Source of the DNA: DFXE01 sp032054765
Lineage (GTDB): Bacteria; Bacteroidota; Bacteroidia; Bacteroidales; Tannerellaceae
Direction: 5' to 3'
Length of the DNA: 64,000 bases
Assembly: GCA_032054765.1 (NCBI GenBank)
Contig: DAMBSC010000007.1
Coordinates: 228,082 to 292,081, forward strand
In this document: in pieces, positions 36,634 to 45,729 of the stretch
Position numbering within the stretch: the stretch's first letter is position 1
Layout: every line of letters starts with the position of its first letter
Made by a program: the position numbers and the translations under genes
The notes under the pieces: model-generated
Told to the model about the DNA's origin: nothing
The model's input: only the letters and a program-made list of their open reading frames with translations
Databases searched by the model: none

Positions 36634-37668
36634 TCAATTATTACCCCAATTTACATATACAGGAAGACGAAATCTATACATTTCACGTTTTCCTGCATAT
36701 TTATCATCTGCTTGAACTCTGGAAATTTTAACATCTGGGAATTTTTTAAATAAACGTAAACAAGCGGTATTTGAAACTTCACAAATGGCATAAATGTTAT
36801 CAAGTCCATTACACGAAGTCCATACAACCATATTCATAAACATTCTACTCATAATACCTTGTCCTCTATATGATTTTTTAATCCCGAATTCCATATACCA
36901 ATTATAAAGATCAGAAGGATTTGTACAATAAATCCGAATAAATCCAATAGTCTCGTTAGGTAATAATTTTTTCTTCTTTATAATAATCCATTCAGCACCC
37001 ATTCGTCTTTTATAAGCAATATTCATTGCATTAATATGGTCTTTAATATCCTGAATTTTTATATTTGGTTTATTTTTTGTACCCCAAAATGCAATTTTAA
37101 ATTCATCATCAGCTAATAATTCTAAATATGCTTTAGCATCATCAATTTGACATTTGCGAATTTTGTAATCTTTTTCATCCCATTCAGAAAAATCATCAGG
37201 ATTATATCCGCTTAAATCTTTAAAACTACTTTTAGGAACAACCCATTCCTGATTCCATGCAAAAGTTAAACCTCTAAATTTATCTCCACCTAATTCATTA
37301 TTTATTTGAACCGTATGAGGTGTAATTGCTCTAACAGAATTTAAAGATTCATCATAATATAGCATTAATAGATTATTTTCTTTTGCATAATTATAAGCAC
37401 ATTCATTAGAGCAAAACCAAGTTCTGTTTTTCAAATCGTAATCTGTTTCTTCAACAGCATACATGAAAACATTACCAAAAGGCTTTTGAGGGTTAAATGA
37501 AGCAAAAGGAAAAGGATATTCATGTTGATAAGGTGCGTATCCACTAAATCTATTATCAGAAGGAACTATTTTTTGCTTCTTGATGCGAATCATCACATAA
37601 CAATTATGGCGACCAACATTGTCAAGTAAAGAAAAACAGTTATCACAGGTTGTTTGTAAGAACCACAT
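36634..37668 (-). CDS. GNAT acetyltransferase with N-terminal zinc-finger-like region
   Basis: I take the start at ATG 37668 (MWFLQTTCDNCFSLL), giving 344 aa; an ATG at 37749 is possible, and the longer open frame up to 37917 runs through the copy C stem element. The N-terminus carries TCDNC and, further on, WFCSNECAYNYA, together a possible zinc-binding Cys set. The C-terminal GNAT domain has EFGIKKSYRGQGIMSRMF as its acetyl-CoA loop. The gene is convergent with the helicase-like gene (11-bp gap). Substrate unknown. Confidence 0.7.
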   Translation of the reverse strand: MWFLQTTCDNCFSLLDNVGRHNCYVMIRIKKQKIVPSDNRFSGYAPYQHEYPFPFASFNPQKPFGNVFMYAVEETDYDLKNRTWFCSNECAYNYAKENNLLMLYYDESLNSVRAITPHTVQINNELGGDKFRGLTFAWNQEWVVPKSSFKDLSGYNPDDFSEWDEKDYKIRKCQIDDAKAYLELLADDEFKIAFWGTKNKPNIKIQDIKDHINAMNIAYKRRMGAEWIIIKKKKLLPNETIGFIRIYCTNPSDLYNWYMEFGIKKSYRGQGIMSRMFMNMVVWTSCNGLDNIYAICEVSNTACLRLFKKFPDVKISRVQADDKYAGKREMYRFRLPVYVNWGNN

Positions 37669-37791
37669 AGTAATAAGTATTTGTATCACCAAAGATAGAC
37701 AAAAACTTATAGTTTTACATTCCTTAGTGATATGTTCATTTAACTTCATCCCTAAAATGAAACATAAAGATACCACCAGATGATTTATTCC

Positions 37792-37854
37792 AAAGTTGGG
37801 ATGAATTTCAGTTGCGGGTATATAAAGGCAGAAAACACGAAAAAAATCCCAGCT
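37792..37854 (+). repeat. Three-copy stem element, copy C
   Basis: AAAGTTGGGAT (37792-37802) pairs with ATCCCAGCT (37846-37854) with one wobble and, again, a 43-nt interior containing GGGTATATAAAGG. It lies upstream of the leftward GNAT gene, in the same + orientation as copies A and B. Confidence 0.78.
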
Positions 37855-37862
37855 ATGTAAAA

Positions 37863-38264
37863 AATTTAATGAGAGACATTTCCGTATAAAATACCCCCTC
37901 CAATAATAATACCCCACCCCCTAAACTATATATAAGTAAGTATATATAGAGATTTCTTTGTCTGGTGATAAGGAAAAACTAAATATATTGTGTACAGACA
38001 CTTTTAATCCCTCTAAAGACCCCCTATCGTATGTGATAGAAGAAGGAAATATATGCAAAGTCGTTCACTGAATAAGCAACGCAATATAAGGTCAAAAAGA
38101 CTTGTTAAAGAATTTTCCCCTAATTAATATTAATAGCCGATCCGCGAAACGGGTTATAAACTAGATAAACCGTATTTACGCGCATCTATATTACGTTTTA
38201 CTCTTTTTCGTTTTTCCGTAATTCAGGTTTCAACTAATTATAAATCAATAAATAAAATAAACTT
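37863..38264. other. Intergenic region without a gene
   Basis: About 400 bp with no convincing reading frame. It holds a C-rich stretch (CCCCCTCC and CCCCACCCCC, 37890-37920), then AT-rich sequence, then a more mixed block near 38140 (CGATCCGCGAAACGGG). A replication or transfer origin would fit such a gap next to the stem elements, but I see no diagnostic motif. Confidence 0.4.
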
Positions 38265-38720
38265 ATGAAAGACATTTATTCTGTTAGTGAAGTAAAATTA
38301 AGCTATGAACCAAAGGTCAAAGCCAAAGATAGACCTCAAATAAGGGTATCAAAAGACATTTATAATCTACTTATTGAGTGTGTATTTGATTCAAAGACTA
38401 TCCAGTACAAAGAGTATTTTAAGATTGTATTATTAAACCGTGCCAGCAGGGTTTTAGGCATTCATACAATTAGCGAAGGCGGTATAAATGAGACTAACGT
38501 TGATATTCGCTTAATCTTACAAGCTGCATTATTAACTCATGCAACTGCTATAATCTTAGCACACAATCACCCGTCAGGAGAATTAAAGCCAAGTAATGCG
38601 GATAATAAGATTACAGAGAGAATTAAACAAGCCTGTAAACTAATGGATATTGAGTTGCTTGATCATTTAATAGTAACGCCAGATAGTTATTACTCTTATC
38701 TGGATGAAGGACGTTTATAA
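38265..38720 (+). CDS. radC: RadC-family JAB-domain protein
   Basis: The 151-aa protein has the JAMM/MPN+ metal motif AHNHPSGELKPSNAD (99-113), with His 100, His 102 and Asp 113. It corresponds to the RadC C-terminal domain without the helix-hairpin-helix part. Such short RadC proteins are common on Bacteroidetes mobile elements and their role is unresolved. It begins a rightward group in the middle of element 1. Confidence 0.9.
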   Translation: MKDIYSVSEVKLSYEPKVKAKDRPQIRVSKDIYNLLIECVFDSKTIQYKEYFKIVLLNRASRVLGIHTISEGGINETNVDIRLILQAALLTHATAIILAHNHPSGELKPSNADNKITERIKQACKLMDIELLDHLIVTPDSYYSYLDEGRL

Positions 38721-38862
38721 AATTTGAATTTATAGAGGTATAATCTTCATTTATAGTAAATTTGGAGATTCCTCTATTAATCAATCAATTACGTTTAATC
38801 ATAAATTTATAACTTTTAGAAATAATCACTTATAAGTATAAACAAACAAAAATGAAGATATT

Positions 38863-39450
38863 ATGGGATTAAAATACAGTAATACAACAGCAGACTATAT
38901 GAATTGGGATGAAATGACTAATCTTGTTAGACGATTAGCTAAAGACGGAGATTATAACTTTTCATTGCTCATTTCCATTGGTTCTTTTTGGGGATTAAGA
39001 ATTAGCGACATCTTATCTCTTAGGTGGAAACAGATTCTAAATACAGATGAATTTACAATACAAGAAAGAAAGACAGGTAAGAATAGAACTATACGGATTA
39101 ACCCACAACTTAAAAGACATATTTCTGAATGTTACGACAACATTAAACCGATTAGTATTAATTCTCCTATACTTGTTAGTCAGAAAGGAACAACTTTCAG
39201 TACACAGCGGATAAATCAGAAACTAAAAGAAATTAAAGCTAAATACAAGTTGAATGTTAAGAACTTTAGCTGTCATTCACTTAGAAAGACTTTCGGAAGG
39301 CAAGTTTATAATAACAACTCTGATAATGCAGAAATGGCTTTAATTAAGCTAATGGAATTATTTAATCATTCAAGTGTCGCAATAACCAAGCGATATTTGG
39401 GATTAAGACAGGAAGAAATCTTAGAGACTTATGATTCGCTGTCTTTCTGA
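38863..39450 (+). CDS. Short tyrosine recombinase (catalytic domain only)
   Basis: The 195-aa protein is essentially only a catalytic domain. Arg I is in FWGLRISDILSLRW, the Lys in ERKTGKNR, box II in SCHSLRKTFG, then NHSSVAITKRYLGL with the His and Tyr. All catalytic residues are present, but the arm-binding domain is absent. It may invert a local switch or resolve multimers, as short recombinases often do. It lies 142 bp behind radC and ahead of a large regulator gene. Confidence 0.85.
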   Translation: MGLKYSNTTADYMNWDEMTNLVRRLAKDGDYNFSLLISIGSFWGLRISDILSLRWKQILNTDEFTIQERKTGKNRTIRINPQLKRHISECYDNIKPISINSPILVSQKGTTFSTQRINQKLKEIKAKYKLNVKNFSCHSLRKTFGRQVYNNNSDNAEMALIKLMELFNHSSVAITKRYLGLRQEEILETYDSLSF

Positions 39451-39470
39451 TATAATTATTTTTAGTTTTG

Positions 39471-39513
39471 TATCCTTGTTGCAAAGTAATAAAACCATAT
39501 TGCAACAAGGATA
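39471..39513. repeat. 14-bp perfect inverted repeat between recombinase and regulator
   Basis: TATCCTTGTTGCAA (39471-39484) is the exact reverse complement of TTGCAACAAGGATA (39500-39513), with a 15-bp spacer. No T-run follows, so it is not a typical terminator. It sits 33 bp before the ATG of the TPR-AraC gene and could be its operator, or a site for the neighbouring recombinase. Confidence 0.75.
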
Positions 39514-39545
39514 TATAGTGTAAATATGATAATCTAATAAAATTT

Positions 39546-41351
39546 ATGAATACAAATTGCATTTCTATCAAACGAACTTATCTAACAATCTTCTTTATCT
39601 TATATATATTGTTTTTTCCTTTTCAACTTACGACTGGACAAAATGAGAGTGAAAATGAGTGGATTAGACTTGAGAAACAGTTGCCTTTTTTATCTGGTGA
39701 AGAAAAATTAGATACTTTAAGGCATCTTGTAAATCTTACTTTTTTTAAAGAAAAAGGACGATATTTTTTGAATGAGTATGAAAAAGAAGCTATAAAGCAA
39801 AAGCATGTACGGGCACAAGCTTACGCAAAAGCAAAAATGGTTGAACTATATTTTTATCAATTTGATACGGATAGTATATTTATTGCTGCTCCTATTGCAG
39901 AAGAATATGCACGTACTAATAAGATTTATTCATCTCTATTTGGCGTTCAACAAGTTGTTATACAAAGATATGCACATCAGGGGGAATATGCTAAAGCAGC
40001 CCAAAAAGCTAAAAATTTATATAATGAAGCAAAGGAGTTGGACGACTATTATGGTATGGCTTCTGCATCCGCCGCAATAGGCAACATTTACAGTACTTTA
40101 GGAATTGCAGATGAGGCTTTGAGGTATTTTAAAGAAAGTGTAAATATCTTACACAACAAGGGTACGGGGGATGAAATATTATATATTGACCTCTATCGGA
40201 TGATTATACATAACTACAGAGTGAATAGAGATTATGAGAACGTATTATCTTACACAGATTCTTTAGAAATAAAAGCCAATAAGTTTGAAGATGCAAAAGT
40301 TCTTCAAGATTTTACAGATGCACGTTTCTATATAGAAGCCAGACGAGCTTCAGTATATTTAGAAAAAGGAAATTTTCCAAAAGCATGGTCTCATATAATG
40401 AAAGCAGATTCTATATTTAATTTGAAATCAATACCTGTTCGTGTTTATACTTTAAATGCTTTAAAAGGTAATTATTTTCATGAAATTAAAGAGTATGACA
40501 AAGCATTAGTATATTCTCAGAAAGCGGTTGATTATTGTAAAGAAAAGGGATTAGAGAATATGGAAACAGTACGACATTATACAGGTCATGCATATAACTT
40601 ATTAAAATTAGGGCATTACAAGGATGGTGCTATTTTATATGAAGAAGCGTCCGAATTGGCTAATAAAATTTCTGAAAAGGAACTTCATACCCAAATCAAT
40701 CAATTGCGGGTTCTATATGATTTGGATAAATTGGAGTTACAAGCGGAGAATGATAAGCTGCAAATAAAAGCCACACATAACCGATTTTTAACAATTACAA
40801 TAGTTTCTGTTTTCCTAATAATTATTATAGTAATAGTGGTCTTGAATATGCGTCGTATTCAAAAGAAAAACATTCGATTAGTACAACGCATACATGAACA
40901 AGATATAATGAAAGAAGAAATAGAAAGGCAACAAGAGGAATTAGAAAAGTTGCGGTTACTTCAATCGTCACAAAATATAGAATCGTTTGTTGATGACTTT
41001 CAAGAGGATAATATTATCATTTCAAAGCTAAAAACTTTATTGAAAGAAAATCCTGTATATACCAATCCAACGATTAATCGTAAAATGTTAGCTGAAATGA
41101 TAGGAACAAATGAAAACTATCTCCGTAAAGCTATTAAGGATAAATTAGGTTATACATTTAATGAGTATATGAATGAACTCCGTTTGAATCATGCAAAGAA
41201 GCTTTTAGCCTTACCATCTGATAATTATACTATTGAAGCTATCGCTTTTGAATCTGGTTTTGGTACAAGAAGTACCTTATATAGACAATTCCGTACCAAA
41301 TATGAACTATCACCAGATGAGTATCGAAAAGTGATTAGGGGAATGAAATAA
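39546..41351 (+). CDS. TPR-containing membrane regulator with AraC-type HTH
   Basis: The 601-aa protein has an N-terminal signal or anchor (about 10-33), a periplasmic TPR-like helical region (about 60-400), one transmembrane helix (about 410-432, TITIVSVFLIIIIVIVVL) and a C-terminal AraC HTH domain (about 495-600; NRKMLAEMIGTNENYLRK, then AIAFESGFGTRSTLYRQF). It probably senses a periplasmic cue and regulates nearby genes, such as the secreted proteins downstream. The first structured-RNA copy lies between it and those genes. Confidence 0.85.
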   Translation: MNTNCISIKRTYLTIFFILYILFFPFQLTTGQNESENEWIRLEKQLPFLSGEEKLDTLRHLVNLTFFKEKGRYFLNEYEKEAIKQKHVRAQAYAKAKMVELYFYQFDTDSIFIAAPIAEEYARTNKIYSSLFGVQQVVIQRYAHQGEYAKAAQKAKNLYNEAKELDDYYGMASASAAIGNIYSTLGIADEALRYFKESVNILHNKGTGDEILYIDLYRMIIHNYRVNRDYENVLSYTDSLEIKANKFEDAKVLQDFTDARFYIEARRASVYLEKGNFPKAWSHIMKADSIFNLKSIPVRVYTLNALKGNYFHEIKEYDKALVYSQKAVDYCKEKGLENMETVRHYTGHAYNLLKLGHYKDGAILYEEASELANKISEKELHTQINQLRVLYDLDKLELQAENDKLQIKATHNRFLTITIVSVFLIIIIVIVVLNMRRIQKKNIRLVQRIHEQDIMKEEIERQQEELEKLRLLQSSQNIESFVDDFQEDNIIISKLKTLLKENPVYTNPTINRKMLAEMIGTNENYLRKAIKDKLGYTFNEYMNELRLNHAKKLLALPSDNYTIEAIAFESGFGTRSTLYRQFRTKYELSPDEYRKVIRGMK

Positions 41352-41534
41352 ACTGTTTTTCCTTTGTATTCCAGCTATGCAACATACTTCTCCAAGTGTG
41401 CGACATCCATATTTCTATACAAACTTATTTTTGTCAGTAATATATTTATGTTGGCTATAAGGCAGTATCTAAGACAGATAGAAGATTTTATAACAATTAG
41501 ATTTGTAAACTACTGGGAGATTAATGCTTTTTTA

Positions 41535-41542
41535 TAACTTTG
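41535..41542 (+). promoter_or_regulatory. -7 element upstream of structured RNA copy 1
   Basis: TAACTTTG is a full -7 match, 75 bp before the first stem of the RNA at 41617. No TTG is found at the correct spacing. Copy 3 has the same TAACTTTG box at the comparable place, which supports this call. Confidence 0.4.
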
Positions 41543-41616
41543 TCTTAATTCCGTATATCAAAGCGTTGAAATTTGGAAGGACATATTGATATGAAGCGTT
41601 TTTAAAATATTATTCT

Positions 41617-41835
41617 TGTCTTAGAAAATCGCCAATTTTCAAATGGGAATCCATAGGAGTACCATGCCACACAAGCGTAATACAACAGAACGCTCACGTC
41701 ATTTGTATATATTCTCCTGTTATTAAGGGTTAGTATATTCATATTGGCGTGAGGCTGTTGTTTATTTGTGTGGCAGGTGTTTGGCGATACCTCTAAGACA
41801 GATTAAACATTAAAACAGTTCTCACGCTTCTTTTT
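41617..41835 (+). ncRNA. Structured RNA/hairpin family, copy 1
   Basis: Nested stems: TGTCTTAG (41617-41624) with CTAAGACA (41793-41800); TCGCCAA (41629-41635) with TTGGCGA (41781-41787); TGCCACACAA (41665-41674) with TTGTGTGGCA (41766-41775); ACAACAG (41682-41688) with CTGTTGT (41755-41761); CTCACG (41693-41698) with CGTGAG (41748-41753). The internal-loop sequences AAAA, TACCT and GGTGT recur in copies 2 and 3. GCGTGAG (41747-41753) can also pair with CTCACGC (41821-41827), which is followed by a T-rich run. The gene downstream starts at 41890. The rest of the 41352-41616 gap shows nothing else. Confidence 0.8.
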
Positions 41836-41889
41836 TATGTACTAATCGCTATCCAGAGGGAACAGGGGAGCAAAAAGAATTAAGATTTC

Positions 41890-42339
41890 ATGAAAAAGTT
41901 TTTTCTTCTTTCATTATTTTTAGGGACAGCTATTGTTGCTATATCTCAACAAAGCGAAATTTCCTATAAGTATTTATATGCAGGTACAAATAAAAACTTT
42001 GTACAAAAAAACAGAACTACTTTTATTTTCAAACCTCTTTTACAAACCTATGATTCTTTTGAAGAATTCGATATTATCTATAATGGAGAAACAACAAGAT
42101 ACCGAATAGAAGAAAAAGGTAAAGAGTGTGGTTATCATCTTACATTTCAAGCAGCATCAAAAATCATTATAATAGGGAATACTGGTGCATGGAATCAGCT
42201 ATGGACTTCTTTTATGATTACTAAGGAAGCATTATTCTACTATATACAAGGGATAGATGGAAATCTATATACTTATGTTGCGACCGATATACCGATAAGT
42301 AAATGGAGAAACTATGTCTTGCTTGAAAGATTACTCTGA
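41890..42339 (+). CDS. Secreted hypothetical protein
   Basis: The 149-aa product has a signal peptide (MKKFFLLSLFLGTAIVAISQ) without a lipobox and a beta-rich, aromatic-rich body. No family is recognised. It is the first of a run of secreted and lipoprotein genes and directly follows structured RNA copy 1, whose last stem ends about 90 bp upstream. Confidence 0.65.
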   Translation: MKKFFLLSLFLGTAIVAISQQSEISYKYLYAGTNKNFVQKNRTTFIFKPLLQTYDSFEEFDIIYNGETTRYRIEEKGKECGYHLTFQAASKIIIIGNTGAWNQLWTSFMITKEALFYYIQGIDGNLYTYVATDIPISKWRNYVLLERLL

Positions 42340-42410
42340 TAAATACCTGTTCATTGTGTTTTCAATATGTATAATCGTAAAAACAATTAGAAATAAATAT
42401 GTTATCTATT

Positions 42411-42896
42411 ATGAAAATGAAATATTTACTTATATCTCTATTTGCGCTTCTACTTGTATCGTGTGGCTCATCTAATAAAGTACACAATCTTAGCTCTGAA
42501 ACTGTTTTTAAAAACGGTTATTGGGGAGATTGGAATAGTACTTACTATCCTTATTTGAATGAATATATGTATAATGTTCAGACTTATTACAACGCAGATA
42601 TACTAAACATTGTTTTATATAGTAAAAATATCCACCCCTCTGACTATGATATTAATATAGCAATAAATAAAAAGTCTGGAAAAGTTTATGATAAGACTTG
42701 GTATAGTTATCAGGGCATGATAAGCATTGGTAAAATAAATAACATCAATCCACATATTCTCGGAGATAATGGCAAAACATATAATTGTGAAATACGCTGT
42801 GATGAAAAAATGAGAAAAGCTATAAACAAAAACGGATTGTATGGAACAATGAATATTTACTATAATGGTGTTGGAAGAGCATTTAGTTTTCATTAA
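42411..42896 (+). CDS. Putative lipoprotein
   Basis: A lipoprotein signal peptide ends in LLLVSCGSS, so Cys is probably lipidated. The start may be ATG 42399, 42411 or 42417; I use 42411 (MKMKYLLISLFALLLV). The mature part (about 140 aa) is Asn/Tyr-rich with no recognised domain. It lies 14 bp before the next gene. Confidence 0.65.
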   Translation: MKMKYLLISLFALLLVSCGSSNKVHNLSSETVFKNGYWGDWNSTYYPYLNEYMYNVQTYYNADILNIVLYSKNIHPSDYDINIAINKKSGKVYDKTWYSYQGMISIGKINNINPHILGDNGKTYNCEIRCDEKMRKAINKNGLYGTMNIYYNGVGRAFSFH

Positions 42897-42909
42897 ATAA
42901 ACAATAGTT

Positions 42910-43380
42910 ATGAAAAGATATATTATGCTATCAGTCTTATTGTTATCTCTATTAGAGGTAAGGGCACAAAGACAAGAGGAGATTGCTCGTTTTGTAATTT
43001 TAGAATCAAATTTTAATGGAACAGATATAACTGATTGGTCAATAGCTAATGGTAACTATTTCGTTTTTTATGTTGATGAAGGAGAACTATTTTTAGCCAA
43101 TGTTACGAATAATAATCAATCTTATGGAAGAATTAGTTCATTTACAGAAACAAGACATAAAGAGACTTATGAAACCTACGCTGCTGATATTTTTAAGTTT
43201 AGATGGCGATATATAAATACCTACGATAGTAAAAGAGGCTCTGCTGTTATGGAACTAATAAAAATATATAAACCACAAGCAGTTGCTTTTGAATTAAAAA
43301 TGATTGTTGAAAATATGGATATATTTATCTATAAAGGATATATGGAAGGCAGTCTCGATTTTGATGATTACTTTGATTAA
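42910..43380 (+). CDS. Secreted hypothetical protein
   Basis: The 156-aa product has a signal peptide (MKRYIMLSVLLLSLLEVRAQ). The mature part has mixed alpha/beta character and an acidic end (DFDDYFD). No family is recognised. It is spaced 13-14 bp from its neighbours, so it is probably in an operon with them. Confidence 0.6.
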   Translation: MKRYIMLSVLLLSLLEVRAQRQEEIARFVILESNFNGTDITDWSIANGNYFVFYVDEGELFLANVTNNNQSYGRISSFTETRHKETYETYAADIFKFRWRYINTYDSKRGSAVMELIKIYKPQAVAFELKMIVENMDIFIYKGYMEGSLDFDDYFD

Positions 43381-43394
43381 ATAAGATTTCTAAA

Positions 43395-44879
43395 ATGGAT
43401 ATTATAAACAAATATAAAAATATAGCAAAGAAAAAGAACTTACCGTTTCTTTTTATACCCATATTAGCCATTTTTTGTTTAGTAATTGATATTAAATCAA
43501 CATTTTATAAATCTTCTGAACAAGCTACTCATGTTGCAGAAACAATAGATTATAATAAAAAGGGTAATATCTATGATGAATTTAGAAAAAGTCTTTCTGT
43601 TGAGACAATAGAGCCTATATTCAAGGAATATATATATACAGATTGGATAGCTCGTGATGGTATTAAATTATGTTCTAAAATAGACAGTCTTTTCAAAGAT
43701 TATATTGATACTTGTTTTATTCTTGATGTGGATATTAAATTGTTGGTGCAAGATGTGTATCCAGAAGAGAAAGCTTTGCATATAGAGTTTGAAAAAGAGA
43801 AATACAGGATAGAGAAGACACAAGACTATATTGCATCTTTGAATTTTTATCACGGTTTTTGGATGTCTCTAAGTAATGGTTACAGAAATCAAGCGGAAGA
43901 ATCTCTGATGAACAAGTATTATAACCTCACATTGTCTTTACTTGAACCAGAGGACAGGTTACTGTTAGAAAAAGACCAAAAATTATGGATAGAGAGTTTT
44001 GAAAGTTCGCAGGCTATTTCTGAATTAATCATAGAGCCTAAGTATCGTAATACAGGTGGCACTATAATGGAATTATTCCATTCATCTTACATGAGTCAGG
44101 ATAGGTTAGAAAGAATAGAATATCTTTTTTTCTGGTATAATCACTTATTAATAGGTATAAATGATGTGGATAAAACTGTCTATGTAAGATACAGAAAGCC
44201 TATCAGAGGATATAATTTCCGTATAAATTACCATCATAATAAAGATTCAAAAGAATGGGAAGGGACGCTAACTGTTTTATCATTACAAAATGAAATAGTA
44301 TATGAGACCTCTTTTGAACAATCCAATTTTGGTATAGACGGAATAGATGTTGATTCTCTTTCTAATGGAGAAGTAATTTATATTGATTATAAACACGGAC
44401 AGAAAACCAACTATTCTGATTTTACTAAGATAGATTCAAAATCAGACCCCTGTTCAGTCTTCGGTTTCTTAGATGTAAATTTTGACGGTAAAGAAGAATT
44501 GGTGATACGTGGTTATGGTACAGGACAAAAGCATATACCATTATATCACTTTATTACTTTCCCTGAATTTACTGATATTAATTTAGAACATGAAATCGAT
44601 TCATATTGGCAGTTTGACAAAATAAACAAAAGAGTAATTACCTATCTTACTTGTGATATTGGTTGTAATAGTCATTTCATTTGGAAATGGAATGATGAAA
44701 AAAACGGCTTAATACTTTTAAAAGAAATGAAAGAGGCTGATTATACGGATAGTAACAAACTGATGACTATTCATAAAATGTATAAAGACGATGAGATAAT
44801 TATGTGTGATAGTATTGTCATAAATGATGAAGATATTCAAAGTAAGAAATTTTTATATAATGGATTAATTTATAGATGA
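43395..44879 (+). CDS. Membrane-anchored protein with LprI-like segment
   Basis: The 494-aa product has one N-terminal transmembrane helix (about 17-32) after a basic stretch. Residues about 180-245 (EPEDRLLLEKDQKLWIES, then GGTIMELFHSSYMSQDRLE) resemble the DUF1311/LprI lysozyme-inhibitor type repeat, although its usual Cys pattern is not evident. The C-terminal 250 residues are beta-rich, with a metal-binding-like DVNFDGKEELVIRG as seen in FG-GAP/VCBS-like repeats. Function unknown; an envelope role is likely. Confidence 0.6.
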   Translation: MDIINKYKNIAKKKNLPFLFIPILAIFCLVIDIKSTFYKSSEQATHVAETIDYNKKGNIYDEFRKSLSVETIEPIFKEYIYTDWIARDGIKLCSKIDSLFKDYIDTCFILDVDIKLLVQDVYPEEKALHIEFEKEKYRIEKTQDYIASLNFYHGFWMSLSNGYRNQAEESLMNKYYNLTLSLLEPEDRLLLEKDQKLWIESFESSQAISELIIEPKYRNTGGTIMELFHSSYMSQDRLERIEYLFFWYNHLLIGINDVDKTVYVRYRKPIRGYNFRINYHHNKDSKEWEGTLTVLSLQNEIVYETSFEQSNFGIDGIDVDSLSNGEVIYIDYKHGQKTNYSDFTKIDSKSDPCSVFGFLDVNFDGKEELVIRGYGTGQKHIPLYHFITFPEFTDINLEHEIDSYWQFDKINKRVITYLTCDIGCNSHFIWKWNDEKNGLILLKEMKEADYTDSNKLMTIHKMYKDDEIIMCDSIVINDEDIQSKKFLYNGLIYR

Positions 44880-44933
44880 TTACCTGTTAATTTCAAAATC
44901 AAATTAATAATTAAAGATTAAAAAATAATTTAT

Positions 44934-45707
44934 ATGAAAACAATAAGATTTATAGCAACTTACATAAGTGTGATATTGTGTATTAGTTTTACCTCATGTT
45001 CAAGCGAGGAAGATAACCCAGTAACTAATTCAGATGTTAAAAAAAGATTGACCAAAATATCATTAACTCAAAAAAACGGTAATGATAGGAGTGAGATAAA
45101 TTTAAGCTATTCTGATAACAGGATTTCAAAGATTTCTATTACTTGGAATAATAATGCTCCGTGGTTAATTAACTATGAATATCAAGGTAATAAAGTTACT
45201 ATTTCAGAAACGAACTCTAATTTTTATGGAGATTCTTTTAGCGAAACTTTTACATTAAGTGATAATGTTATTATCAATGGAGAGGAGAACGATAAATACA
45301 ATTATAACAATGGTTATTTATTATCAACCAGTTGGGGTGCTGAATTTATCTATAATAAAGATTGGAATCTAATAAAAACAACTGATGACGGATTTGATAA
45401 TATAACATATACCGATATACCAAATGTTGGTAATCTATATATAGCTTATAGAGACAATGACGGAGTGTATCCGTTTTATGGGTATGGTAATATGTTCTAT
45501 TCTGGATTATGGGGTAAGGCGAGCAAACACTTACCAAAAGAGTTAAAGAATGACGATGAAGAAGGTTTAGAATATATGAGGTTTACTTATGAGTTTGATG
45601 AACATGGGTATGTGAAAGTAACTACAATCGAAGATTATTACGAAGATTCAGGTAAAACTAATACTACATACTGGACGGAAACATACACGTATGAAACAAT
45701 AGATTAA
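44934..45707 (+). CDS. Putative lipoprotein, tandem copy 1
   Basis: The signal peptide ends in SFTSCSSEEDNPV, with a lipidated Cys and the acidic residues typical of Bacteroidetes surface export signals. The body (257 aa in total) is made of beta-hairpins of the YD-repeat-like/DUF4595 sort. It is paralogous to the next gene: SDVKKRL at the N-terminus, YTDIPNVGNLYIAY in the middle and WTETYTYETID at the end are shared. Confidence 0.7.
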   Translation: MKTIRFIATYISVILCISFTSCSSEEDNPVTNSDVKKRLTKISLTQKNGNDRSEINLSYSDNRISKISITWNNNAPWLINYEYQGNKVTISETNSNFYGDSFSETFTLSDNVIINGEENDKYNYNNGYLLSTSWGAEFIYNKDWNLIKTTDDGFDNITYTDIPNVGNLYIAYRDNDGVYPFYGYGNMFYSGLWGKASKHLPKELKNDDEEGLEYMRFTYEFDEHGYVKVTTIEDYYEDSGKTNTTYWTETYTYETID

Positions 45708-45729
45708 GCAACAGTAATAATTTAAACAA

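Noticed and set aside
37669..37917. Longer N-terminus of the GNAT gene
   Set aside because: It runs through the copy C stem element and encodes hydrophobic, unsupported sequence.
37885..37920. G-quadruplex on the minus strand
   Set aside because: The runs are irregular; a fourth G-run of adequate length is lacking.
38054..38128. 24-codon open frame in the 37863-38264 gap
   Set aside because: No promoter, no conservation that I can assess, very basic composition; not reported as a gene.
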